From Spinellus fusiger (lineage: Eukaryota; Mucoromycota; Mucoromycetes; Mucorales; Phycomycetaceae), in assembly GCA_025094145.1 (NCBI GenBank), contig JALLLS010000124.1, forward strand, positions 1 through 64,000: DNA of 64,000 bases, written 5' to 3'. The notes below the pieces were generated by a model. It was not told where the DNA came from. It made no database searches and worked only from the letters and a program-made list of their open reading frames with translations. The position numbers were made by a program, and so were the translations under genes. Of this stretch, positions 22,812-32,640 are shown in pieces; position 1 is the first letter of the stretch; every line of letters starts with the position of its first letter.

Positions 22812-24373
22812 TTAAAGGGTTTTTCCCAGTTCGCGTTTTACTTGAAGGGCGCGTTCTGCCCTGTATAAAACTCCGTCAATTAGGCCTGCTACTGTAAAAA
22901 TGCCGCCAACAATAGCACAGAGACTGGTTAAAAGACTAGACAGGGACTGCCGCTTTTCATTGTAGGTGATAAGCATAGGAGAGAACTCCATCATAAAGAA
23001 CACGCCTAAATAATGCATGGAGTATATGAGACATTGAGGGGAAGTTTATCAATGCAGTGGTAGTTTACCTGGAAGTCCACCCATCGGCTGCTCCTTAAGA
23101 TTGCGCTCCTGATAACTTGCTGAATATTGGAATGTAGCGAGGGTCTTTTCTGACAAATAGTTGATTTGTGTAGGAACAATCTTAAGGAAGTACTGGTACA
23201 TCATCAACACTGGTGTCTTTATGAGATACATCTCCTTTTTCCCTTTTCCTTTTTCCTTTCTTTCTTCCTTGCAACTTACCTTCATCATTTCCTCGGGTGG
23301 TTCCCTGCAAGGGATGTGTAAGGGTATAGTCAGGTGTGGAACGGTGTTTCCATAGTGCTTGATCCTGTTCTCCACACTGGAATGAGTGTATTCTGTGATG
23401 AAAGTCATGATGTTCAGCCATGTAGTTCCTGACATCATGAATATGAGAAGCACCCTGTGCAAATGCCTTTCCTGGTGAGAAGTGGATGTTTCCCCTGACT
23501 TTGTTAATGAGGAGTTTGCCATGAAGATTACAGCCTTCTTGTGACTGTAGCTTTGCTTTGTTCTTCCAGTCTTCTCCTACACACTGTCCATCTCTGTCAG
23601 TCCATCGTCAACTGCATCGTCAACTGCCCTACCTGTTCTGCCTTGTCTGAATCAAAGGCCCACCCCATCTCCCTGTATGCCTCCTGCACCTGTTCGCATG
23701 TATTGCAGCATTGGCTTGGTTTGAGTAGATTAGCACCATAGCAGGGTCCACAATAACCCTCCTTTGCTTTTGCCAGGAACTCATTTCGAATCGAGTTTTT
23801 TGGATCTGTCCATTCGTCACTTGCATAAAGAAGGCAGGTATTTTACCTTGTGATCTCTCCTCCTGTAGCCTACTCCCTTGACTGTCCAGGCGTACCATTG
23901 TGACTTCATGTCCATAGTGTGTCATCTGTTCTCCGCTTTCGTCCATCACATCCAAGCTAATTACTAACAACGGTGAATCACAGAACACACACACACATTC
24001 TTCTTACAATAGCAGGGAAGATGGGGAAATGTGATATTAAACGACACGGGCAGCTCTTGCTACAGGGAAGATTAGCTTCCACTCGTCTCTATTGTCTTAC
24101 TGCTGCTCCTCTATCCACAGTGATCTCGGGTATCATGGTGGGTGTCAGGAAACGAGACACTTCATACACCACCAGAGTAATGATAATAAGCCCACTCACA
24201 AGAGTCACTGTGCCATGGACAATGTGTCATTAAGAGTCATGGGAGCTGGGGTTTTCCTCCACTTTGCTAGAATTACCTGCTCCTCCTAGTGTTGTCTTTA
24301 TACGAAAGTCATCCAGTGTCTTTGCATAGGCATCCAACCGTCGGAACCGGTTCATAAATGACTTTGAGAGCAT
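22812..24373 (-). CDS. ERV46: ERV46/ERGIC3-type COPII cargo receptor, spliced
   Basis: Erv46 pairs with Erv41 and cycles between ER and Golgi as a receptor for soluble cargo and retrieval of ER proteins. The start at 24373 gives MLSKSFMNRFRRLDAYAKTL followed by DDFRIKTT, the family's hallmark N-terminus. The first transmembrane helix follows (VTLVSGLIIITLVVYEV), then the lumenal domain with LDVMDESGEQ, the Cys-rich CGPCYG/CCNTCE segment (about 23690-23760), and GNIHFSPGKAF. The second helix and short cytosolic tail close the protein (SSLLTSLCAIVGGIFTVAGL). Introns are short, and several minus-strand exons join in frame. It ends LGKTL at the stop at 22812. It is head-to-head with TMA20, only 138 bp apart. 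Confidence 0.92.
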
Positions 24374-24511
24374 GATGAGAACAAAGGAAAGGCGGTGTCA
24401 TCGATTTGAAAGGGACTGTCTTTTTATTTTTTTAAAAAATACACTCTCTTTTTATTTTTCCCTTGTGAGAAGACAAGTCTCTCTCTCTCTCTACCTCTTA
24501 ATTACTTTACC
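24374..24511. promoter_or_regulatory. 138-bp bidirectional promoter ERV46 / TMA20
   Basis: Two start codons face away from each other across 138 bp containing A/T-rich runs and a CT dinucleotide tract (24479-24492). Shared promoter use is inferred from spacing. Confidence 0.55.
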
Positions 24512-25328
24512 ATGTTTAAAAAGTAAGGCCTACACATGAGATGACCTTCCTCATGTGGGTGTAGGTTCAGTTTTCCTGAAAACATAGCAGGTCAATCCCA
24601 GCTCAAGTCTTCTGTACAACGCGCCATTCGTTCACGACTGCTTGAACAGTATCCATTGTTGGAGCCTATTTTTGATGATTTGATGCCCAAGAAGACACCT
24701 ATTATCCAAATGAAAGGGTAACGTACAACTACAAAGAAGAGTTGTGTTAATAACGCGTCTAGTCATGAGCACATGACTTTCTTGTCTGTCAATGGCAAGA
24801 TTCTATTCTTCCAGCACTTTGACGGTCCCTTTTTCCCTACGATCAAGCTGCTCCACAAGTGTAAGTGTGGATAGAAACCACTCTGTTGGACTCTATTACT
24901 TGTGTACTATGACTGAAATGCCGCTTATTCTATACAACCATATACAACTACATGCTGTTCAACTACACGCTATACAACTACACGCTATACAACTACAGAC
25001 CCAGACATCCTTCCCAAGTTACAGGTGGACCGTGGTGCCATTAAATTCGTATTGTCGGGAGCTAACATCATGTGCCCTGGATTGACTTCCAAGGGAGCAC
25101 GCATTGATGTGAACTTGCCTAAGGATGCTGTCGTGGCTGTCATGGCAGAAGGAAAGGAACATGCATTGGCCATTGGACTGCTAAAAATGAGCACGGAGGA
25201 AATGTAAGTCACTCCGAGAAAGAAGTAAAGAACTCATCAAAGGCAGTCGTCATATCAACAAGGGCATTGGTTGTGACAATATCCACTACTTGACGGATAA
25301 CCTGTGGAAGGAGACATTGGAGTGCTAA
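24512..25328 (+). CDS. TMA20: MCT-1/Tma20 PUA-domain ribosome-associated protein, spliced
   Basis: Tma20 (MCT-1) acts with Tma22 in recycling of post-termination 40S subunits and in re-initiation. Exon 1 is tiny (MFKK, from ATG 24512). Exon 2 reads [20 protein letters not shown] and PKKTPI. Exon 3 is [20 protein letters not shown], and exon 4 starts the PUA domain ([43 protein letters not shown]). After a 44-nt intron (about 25206-25249) the last exon ends [17 protein letters not shown]. The splice choice restoring HINKGIG keeps the spacing of the human protein. Length (about 180 residues) and order fit the family well. Confidence 0.9.
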
Positions 25329-25556
25329 AACTAAAGTAAACATGGCCCATGGATCGATAGGGCCAGTAATGAATAAGAAAATCAATAAGAAATAACAGAG
25401 AGTGTGGGGTAGGAGTGATTTGACTGTGTAAAAATAAAGAGATGCTTATTACCTTTGAATCCCAGTCACAAGCTCAGTCACAGTCACAGTCACCTCCCTC
25501 CTCTATACCTCTGGCGGTCCTACTCTCCAGCCTCACTGGATGAAGAGTGCAGGCCC

Positions 25557-26437
25557 ATGGTCACTTATGATGAAGAAGAATACCGCGCAGAAAGAGGGTA
25601 GTTTGACCAGACGCTGGTTTCTTTCTTTCTTTTTCTTTTTCTTTTTCTTTCTTTACTTAATACAGAAATAGACAAATGTTCTCTCGTACACAGCACAGTC
25701 TTACGAAAACAGAGATGGTACAAGGCATGGCCAACCGCTTCATGTACTCTCGCTTCTACAGTGTGTTGTACTTTGGTCTTGCCTTGCTCAGTCTAGTGAC
25801 GATTGTTATGGTAAGCACATAATAGGATAAACTGGACTGGACTGGATTGGACTTATGGAATTGTATAGTCCATTAGAGAAACATGGTAAGCTGTGTTCAG
25901 TGTCCAATGTTACGCTCAATAGAACAGCCCTTCTTTTCTGTTGATTGTCTTTGAAGGGGTGATCAATGCAGCCATGATAATTGAGGTGGGAGTACGTATG
26001 GTTGCCCTCCGCAGTGTAAGTGCTTTTGTTCCTTCTTCTCTTAGTCATACATTCACTAGGCCTACTGGAGATCCTTATGGAATGGTGTCGATACAGTCCT
26101 TGTAGGGTTGTGTGCAGTGACATTAGTAGTGTTGGCTTCTGGCTGTTCTGCCACTGAGCGCAATGAGGCTATTTTTGACACTGCACTGTTGGTCATTCGC
26201 AACTGTTTCCAATTGACTCGTCTGTTGATGATGGTCAGAAAGTAAGTTAAAAGTGTATGGGGGCGATATTGATATTGCAGGAACAAAAACACCATCAATG
26301 CACGCTCAACTCGTATTGATTTTGATGTTGTGCCGCTTATTCGAGAGCCCTCTGTTGAGTTTACAGTGTGGGATCGTCAGCGTGGGTTAGAAGAGAGCTT
26401 TTTGGAGGAATCTGATACAGAACATGATCCTCTTTAA
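25557..26437 (+). CDS. Orphan four-helix voltage-sensor-like membrane protein, spliced
   Basis: Exons joined by GT-AG introns encode about 190 residues. There are four predicted helices: YSVLYFGLALLSLVTIVM, LLIVFEGVINAAMIIEVGV followed by Arg, a third preceded by WNGVD, and a fourth, LLVIRNCFQLTRLLMMVRK. Acidic residues in helix 2 (E...E..R), the N/D pair at the start of helix 3 (WNGVD) and spaced arginines in helix 4 match the pattern of voltage-sensor domains (S1-S4) of ion channels, but no pore helices follow. The cytosolic tail is acidic (EESFLEESDTEHDPL). The start is uncertain: ATG 25557 is used, while an upstream Gln/Ser-rich frame from ATG 25442 is not in phase without an unseen intron. 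It may be a fungal Hv1-like or regulatory VSD protein; function is inferred. Confidence 0.65.
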
Positions 26438-26553
26438 CAATGAACAGCCTCTATTTTATAGTCTCTATTCTATAGTCTCTATTCTATTCTGTTCTGTTCA
26501 TACATATTCTATTCATATATGCTGTTTATTCATACATGCTGTTTACTTGCTAA
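26438..26553. repeat. Convergent 3' ends with tandem TCTATTCTATAG-like units
   Basis: The 116-bp gap between two converging genes consists of short repeats (CTATTCTATAGT units, then TATTCATA/ATGCTGTTTA units). It probably carries both polyadenylation regions. Confidence 0.6.
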
Positions 26554-28021
26554 TTATTTGCTAATCTCAGCAGCAAATACTTCAGGAAGTCTGCCTTCTG
26601 CTTGTGCCTTTTCGAGTGTCTTACGCAATGCCTCCAACTCATTCAATCCCTTGTTCTTGGCAATAAGATCATCCAATGCAAGAAGTTGACGATCAATATC
26701 ATTGGGTGTGGCAGGTGTGGCAGCAGCAAGACCGTAGTTGTTGTCCTTGATCAAAGACTTGAGTGTCTTCTTCTCCTTCTTAATAGCACGCTTGACTGCT
26801 TCCTTGTCCTTCTTGGCATTGCTGGCTGCATCCTTAGCCTCAGCCTCAGCCTTCTCAAGAGCAAGTTTCTCTTCTTCTGCCTTGCGAGCAGCCTCCTCAG
26901 CAGCAGCCTTATCAGCAGCAGCCTTGGCATCCTTCTTGGCATTTCTGCGCTTCTTCTCTTCTGCCTTGAACAGGGCAATACGAGGATCAGTGGCCAAGCA
27001 CACATCCACCAGCTTACGAAGACGAGCATTGTCTTCCTTCTTCAACTGAGCACGCTGAGCACGGTTCTTCTTTTCTTGGTAACGCTTGTCATCACGGCTA
27101 ACACCCATGCATCAGAAAGGCACTCTAGATACTATAACTTACTTGTCAGCTCCTTCAGCTCCTTCCTTGTCGAGCCATTCAAAGGATCTCCATGAATCAA
27201 AGTTGTAGAAAAAGTCGTAAAAGGCCTCAACATCTTCCTTGCTGGAGTCTTCATTGCCGAACACAAGGGTTGTCTGTTTGTTAGAGAAGCGTGCCTCACG
27301 TTCAAACAGAGCAGCCCACTGCTTGTAAAAGGCGGCTCCTGACTTGGCAGAGGGAGTGGCGTGGTCGTAGTGGGCCATGCCAAAATCAACAGAGTCGTAC
27401 TGGCGACGGGAGACAGGGTTCATAAGAGTGTCATGGGCCTTGGCAATGCACTTGAAGAAGGCATCGTCGTTTTTGTCGGCCTTCTTGTCAGGGTGGTGGA
27501 GAAGGACCATACGACGATGGGCTTTTTTGATTTGATCTTCGTTAGCCTTGTATCTGAGCTTAGTCAAGCCCAAGACAGCGTAGTTATCTTGTGTCTATAA
27601 AAGAAGAGTGTTACTACGACTACTACGACTACTATGAATGTTGTTCTACCTTCCACTGTGTAGGGTCATTGTTGACAGTGGTGATATTGACGTCTTCATA
27701 CACAAAGTCAACTTTCTCTTCCTCAACTACTTGGCTGGCTTTTTCTTCAGCTTGGTGCTTTTCATCCTCAGAGAAGGTGCGGTTGTTTCTCTTTCTGCGG
27801 GCATGGGCAAGAAAGTGCTGTCCAACAGGCTCAAGGAGACGGGCCTGGGTTGCTGAGAAAGAAGAAAGAGAAGAGGTTTAGTTTTGTACTGTGGTTTATA
27901 CTGCCAATAGAAGAAGAAGAACCTCCTACTTACCGCTCACAGTGGCGTGGGTCACGTAAGGCTGTTCAATCTTGTAACTGGCAGGGGGAGGAGGCAGCAA
28001 AAAGTCAAGAGTAAGAGACAT
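26554..28021 (-). CDS. ZUO1: Zuotin, ribosome-associated J-domain co-chaperone, spliced
   Basis: Zuotin with Ssz1 forms the ribosome-associated complex that activates Hsp70 at the polypeptide exit tunnel. Exon 1 (28021-27934) gives MSLTLDFLLPPPPASYKIEQ; exon 2 from 27852 gives the N-terminal region (LLEPVGQHFLAHARRKRN). The next exon encodes the J domain with an intact HPD in LHHPDKKADKNDDAF and the zuotin homology domain (FNKQTT-like, FYNFDSWRSFEWLD, 27573-27139). The last exon (27108-26554) is the long charged helical region rich in Ala/Lys/Glu that binds the ribosome, starting MGVSRDDKRYQEKKNRAQR. The total of about 430 residues matches yeast Zuo1. The Myb/SANT repeats of animal DNAJC2 are absent, as in fungi. 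Confidence 0.93.
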
Positions 28022-28326
28022 GATGAAAAAGAAACAAGAGAATGGATTGGCACTGCAAAAAGTTTTTCTTGTGTATAATAAGCAGTCACTTCTAAAGTGA
28101 AATCTTGGGAACAGTAACAGAGGCAAAGGGTGATTGATTGGCTGTGAAGGAACAGCTAAAGATGATAGTGAGACTACAGTGACATACTACAGTGACAGAT
28201 AACAGCCAATAACTACAGCTAAAGAATACCTACTTTATTCCTTAATAATAGGTTAAATACATAAAGGGACAATACCATCTACATCCCAGTGTCTGTCTAT
28301 TTTCCTCACTAATGAACCCCTCCTTC
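28022..28326. promoter_or_regulatory. ZUO1 upstream region / RRP36 3' end
   Basis: A 305-bp spacer between two minus-strand genes. Near 28160-28210 an imperfect direct repeat is built on ACTACAGTGACA and AACAGC. No gene is seen. Confidence 0.4.
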
Positions 28327-29627
28327 CTACTCTGATCTTCGACTGAAAGGTACACGGCGATGGTCCTTGTTGGCGTTTCTCTTGCGTCGCTTCTCGAGAA
28401 TCTTGTCCATATCTTTCTGGCCCAATTTGTTGTATCTGTCCACAAGATCCAGTTTTCTCTTCTCAGCTATTCAACAGGAATAAGCATACGTGCTCCATCT
28501 ATTATTGACTCTACTTACAGCGCTTAAGGAAATAGGGTGTTTTTCCTTGCTCAACAAGCTCAGCCTCTGTCTTCTTGCGTTGACGTGCAAGCATCTGCTT
28601 TCTCTTGGCTTCTTTTGCAGTATACTCTTTGGATGTCTATAATAACGCAGTAAAATAAGACCTTTTCTTCTTTCTTCTGCAGTGACTTACCATTCTCATC
28701 AAGGCTGTCTCAAGATCAGACCGCACATCAGGATCCCTTTCTTTCTTGATTCTCTCTCTCAGCATGGCCTGTTCTGATTGCTTATAGTCATTCAGGAACT
28801 CATAGGACTTCTCAAACAAGTCTTGGTTCAATTGGCCCGATAGCTTATCAAAACGAGGATCTCTTCTTTTCTGTTGTCTTTATTAAGCATTTCTTTCCTT
28901 CTTTTGCTTGTTGACTTACATTTGCTGCCATTGGAACCACCTCACGAAGACGACTCACTGCTCTCTTGGATGACATTTCCATAGGACTCATTGGGCAGTT
29001 TGCTTCTTAGATATTCTCGGTTGTAATGGGAAAGTACTTTTATTATTACCTGTGTTTGCTGTCTCTCTTCATGTCCATCTTGGTCCGCTTTACACGATCA
29101 CCCTTTAGTAGTCTGGAAGCATTTTTGAGGTCTTCAATGATCTGTGCCTTTGTCAATGGCTTGTTGGGTGTCTCTTCATCGTCATTGGATCTTTTCTTGT
29201 CTCTTATTTTGTTCATTTCTTTCATTCCAATCTTGTTTTTGATTTCTGCCAATTGTTCAAAAGAGACATGGGCCAAATCTGTTGATCATAGAAAGAGTAA
29301 GAGAGCTGTATTGGCTACAATGGAAATTCAGAAGAAGAAAGGCATACTTCTTTTCAACTGTAATATCTTGGCCTTTTTATTCATTGCTGATGTGTCTTCC
29401 TGCTCCTCGTCTTTGTCTTCTTCGTCTTTGTCTTCTTCGTCTTCGTCTTCTTCGTCTTCGTCTTCTTCACTAGTATAGACCTAACCAAACCAAACCAACC
29501 TCATAAGATTAGCCCTACTGTCTCTACATTACGCTGATTCTCAGTCACCTGCCTCTTCCTCTATTGTCTGTTCCTCTTCTACGTCCGAGTCCTCTTCTTG
29601 GCGTCTGGATACTTTTGTCTTGCCCAT
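28327..29627 (-). CDS. RRP36: rRNA biogenesis protein Rrp36, spliced
   Basis: Rrp36 is a nucleolar component of the 90S/SSU processome needed for early cleavages of pre-rRNA. The start at 29627 reads MGKTKVSRRQEEDSDVEEEQ, then an exon encodes a strongly acidic stretch of repeated EEDED and EEDKD units (about 29400-29470). Downstream exons give SRLLKGDRVKRTK and the core family block: SSKRAVSRLREVVPM, RRDPRFDKLSG, LFEKSYEFLNDYK, RIKKERDPDVRSDLETALMR, EQGKTPYFLKR. The end is LEKRRKRNANKDHRRVPFS, and the KDHR..P signature closes the family. Five to six exons are joined by short introns. Confidence 0.92.
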
Positions 29628-30034
29628 TGTGCAGTGTCAAAAAGTGAAATATTTCGAGCATGAAAAGCATTGACAGTCCTAAGCCACTCAAAAGGATTTC
29701 CACTTCTAGACTGTATTCCATCTCAGTAACATTTATCTACAGATCACTGATTGGACAGACTGTTTGATGAAGAGGACCCCCACCCACCCTCCAATCCCAG
29801 TCCCAGTTCCCAGAATTGATCTTTTCTATCAGAATACTCTATCAGAATGAGACAGTTGAAGAAGTATTCCTGGCCAATCATCACCTTCTTTCCTCTCGAC
29901 ACATAGTGCATTGAATCCATCTCCCTATAACTCCGTCAGGTCCAAAAAAGGAGAAGATATTCATCCCAGCACCGCAACAAGACAGTAGGCCATTCAAAGT
30001 CAGAAAAAGAATCGCCTGGTACTGATTTATTCTC

Positions 30035-30067
<33 letters not shown>

Positions 30068-30097
30068 TTTTCTTTCTCTCTCTCCCTCCCTTTTAGT
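29628..30097. promoter_or_regulatory. Divergent promoter RRP36 / MPTb-domain gene with pyrimidine tract
   Basis: A long CTTTCT-type pyrimidine tract (30029-30092) runs up to TTTTAG just two bases before the ATG at 30098. That resembles an intron acceptor, so a 5'-leader intron is possible. Confidence 0.45.
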
Positions 30098-31097
30098 ATG
30101 CATCTTCCACGCTTCTTTGTGCCTCTCCTCCACCGCTCACTGTATAGCCACCCACCCACAGCTGTCCCTGTCTACTCTCGGTCCATAAAAACAAAGGCCA
30201 ACTCTGCGCTGACGGCTGCCTGTTGTGTGATTGGTGATGAAATTCTCAGTGGCAAGACACACGAGGGCAATGCAAATTACTTGGCAAAAGTTCTGTTTGA
30301 TCTTGGGGTGGATTTGAGGCGTATTGAAGTGGTTCCTGATGAGGAGAGTCCTATTATAGACACCATCCGACGCCTATCAAACACTCATGATATTGTATTT
30401 ACAAGTGGTGGTATAGGTAAACTCCTTGGAAGAAGAGAAAAGGAAGAGGAAGAAAAGGCTTCTCTATTCATACACAACATACACACATACATTTTATAGC
30501 CTATAACCCTATCTAATCCTCTATGGAATAGGACCTACTCATGACGATATCACCTATTCTGCACTGGCAAAGGCATTTGATCTTTGTCTTGAACTCGATC
30601 CCCTCACCTGTCAACAGATGGAAGAATACGGAAAGAGTCTACAAGGATGGATCCTCAATGACAGCCGTAAGCGCATGGCACTCTTTCCTTCTCCGGCCAC
30701 TCTTCTTCGTCCTGCCCCTGAACTGTGGGTGCCTGTAGTGGTGGTCAACAAGAATGTCCATATTCTACCAGGTGTTCCTTCTATCTTCCAAACACTCGTT
30801 CAGTCCCTCGCCCCTCATATATTGGGTTTAGCAGAACAAAAGACAGGTGTGTCGGGTTCAACGAGGCACTACTACAGACTGCAAATTGAAACATCACAGC
30901 GTGAAGGAGATATTGCAGCCTATTTAGCTATGCTTCAGGAACGCGTCAAAGAACAAGGCATCAAAATTGGCAGTTATCCAAAGTGGGGATCTTCTTCAGG
31001 GGGCACCAGTGTAGTAGTGAGTATTGTTGGTATAGACAAAGAAGCACTACAGGCACTTCAAAAGGAGATCCATAAAAAGATTGGCAAAGATACCTAA
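30098..31097 (+). CDS. MoCF-biosynthesis/MPTb-domain protein (CinA/FLAD1 N-terminal type), likely mitochondrial
   Basis: Two exons (30098-30416, 30532-31097) encode 294 residues. The first 30 residues are basic and hydroxylated without acids (MHLPRFFVPLLHRSLYS...), typical of a mitochondrial presequence. The MPTb/MoCF domain follows: CVIGDEILSGKTHEGNANYL, VPDEESPIIDTIRRL, DIVFTSGGIGPTHDDITY, and later VHILPGVPSIFQTL. This is the architecture of the N-terminal domain of human FLAD1 and of CinA/MoaB-like proteins. In FLAD1 it has FAD-hydrolysing activity, while the FAD synthase domain is absent here. A short C-terminal alpha/beta part follows (KIGSYPKWGSSSGGTSVVVS). The role in flavin turnover is inferred. 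Short AAAGACACCT repeats follow the stop. Confidence 0.82.
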
Positions 31098-31193
31098 AGA
31101 CACCTAAAGACACCTAAAGAAAAAAAAATAGAAAAAAAAACATCCACAGTTGGGAACAATACTCTCTCATCTTTTAATAGACACACCCACCCA

Positions 31194-32401
31194 CACACCA
31201 GGAGATTTTCTGGCCTTTAAGCGCTGATATCCCCTTCCCTTTATGGAATTGTGTGTAAAATCAAAGGTTTGTGAGTATCCAAATTAGTATTTCCTTTTGT
31301 AGAATACCTCAGTATCAAATTGTATTATCAATAGAATATAGTGTTGATGAATAAAATTGTTTATTGTAATAGTATAGCTAATAAATATTATGACTATGGC
31401 TACTGCCCAAGTGCATTCCCTCATAGCAATAGAATCTATACCCTAAAGGCCTTGTGCTTTATCCTTGGGAGATAGATAACTATGCTCAGGAGTATACCCT
31501 AGACATCATTGACCTTGTAGAAGACTACTTGGGACCGATTTGAGAAGAGTCTTTACTTGCCTAGTAACAATACAATGAGTGTCTTGTGGAACACATTGAG
31601 CTCAAGCCCAGATGAAGACACTGCTTACATTTTTATCACTAGACTAGCCTTTGGTGGTGTTTACAACTTCTTTCTATTGTTTCTCTTTGTTAATAATAGC
31701 ATATTACCTTGCTCACTTATGCTCATCTTGATGAGTACTTGAGTGCTAAGTTGTATGTACAGTGTGGGGAATAACAAAAGGAAGGAACTATCAAAATAAA
31801 TAATAATTTTATCTCTATTCTGGTGGGGTACATCATCCTCCACTCATAAGATTCACAAGTCATACAATTCACACTCTATTTGCCTTGGGTCTAAAGTCCA
31901 GCATTAGAAATAATACCTTATTCTCACTAAGTACTATTGTTAATACCAGTTACAATGAGATAATTGAAATGATTATGAATACTGAGTCAATAAATAAATA
32001 TACTGTTCTTAATATAATTAAGTTTGGTTCTATTTTATGAACAATGACCATTAGAGCTAATTCAGTGTGTTCTATAATACATCTTTCCTAAGCAGTGCTA
32101 TGCTGCAAATACTGTGGGCTTATAGTTAACATATTATGTTAAACAATAAACGCAGTGACTGAGTTGTAATTTTGGGGTGATTCTGGTTTTATTTCTTGTC
32201 TTTACAGCCAATTCTATACTTATTAATTACAAAGTCAATAGCCATTGCTAAAACAGGCAGGTAGAGTTTGAAATAGCTTATTTAGACAGCGAAAAAGCAT
32301 TTTTAAACACATTAGCCAATCATAAGAATATTACATTTTTATTCTCATAATATTTCCTTATATATTCCAAAAATCTTTGGGTGTATAAAGATCACCTATT
32401 T
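31194..32401 (+). mobile_element. Deletion derivative B of the Plavaka-like element
   Basis: This 1.2-kb copy keeps the left inverted repeat (CACACCAGGAGATTTTCTGG), the left-end sequence with its short ORF, the last part of the transposase region (around 31950-32050, matching 5070-5170) and the start of the inter-module region (matching up to about 5505). It lacks nearly all of the transposase and the whole Fanzor part. At 32387-32401 AAAGATCACCTATTTA resembles an eroded right end (AAAGATCTCCTGGTGTA in copy C), so the element probably ends there after an internal deletion. It sits between the MPTb and folylpolyglutamate synthase genes. Confidence 0.7.
31575..31742 (+). CDS. Short conserved ORF of the Plavaka-like family, copy B
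   Basis: Starting from ATG 31575 (MSVLWNT), this 55-residue frame includes SSSPDEDTAY, a hydrophobic run (FFLLFLFVNN) and LPCSLMLILMST. It is the counterpart of 1936-2082 and 40180-40347. It is open in all three copies despite many substitutions. Function, if any, is unknown. Confidence 0.3.
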   Translation: MSVLWNTLSSSPDEDTAYIFITRLAFGGVYNFFLLFLFVNNSILPCSLMLILMST

Positions 32402-32640
32402 AATGCTCTCTTCTACCGGCTACTTAATAATTCAAACATCGACATAAAATTCACTGTGCATTTCATTTTTTTCCATTTATGGAATCTACAGATGGGAGAT
32501 GGGAGATGGGTGGGCTTTTCATTAAAACTCTAATTTAGGTACTACTTTATAGGTATAAAATAAATAAAATAGTTATGACACCCTTTTTATCAGTGCTCTC
32601 TCGTGCTTGTCCTTTGCCAACACATAGAAACCCCATAAGA
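32402..32640. promoter_or_regulatory. Upstream region of folylpolyglutamate synthase
   Basis: About 240 bp of AT-rich DNA with a GGGAGAT tandem (around 32492-32512). The proximal promoter is next to the transposon derivative, so the insertion may have supplied regulatory sequence. Confidence 0.35.

Noticed and set aside
26602..27195. 197-codon plus-strand ORF, very Leu/Ser-rich
   Set aside because: Antisense shadow of the Ala/Lys/Glu-rich coding exon of ZUO1.
29026..29478. 150-codon plus-strand ORF with Ser-rich end
   Set aside because: Antisense of RRP36; the Ser run is the complement of the acidic EED repeats.
32440..32460. About 16 bp shared with 42240-42256 (TCGACATAAAATTCA)
   Set aside because: Too short and isolated in AT-rich DNA to claim a repeat.
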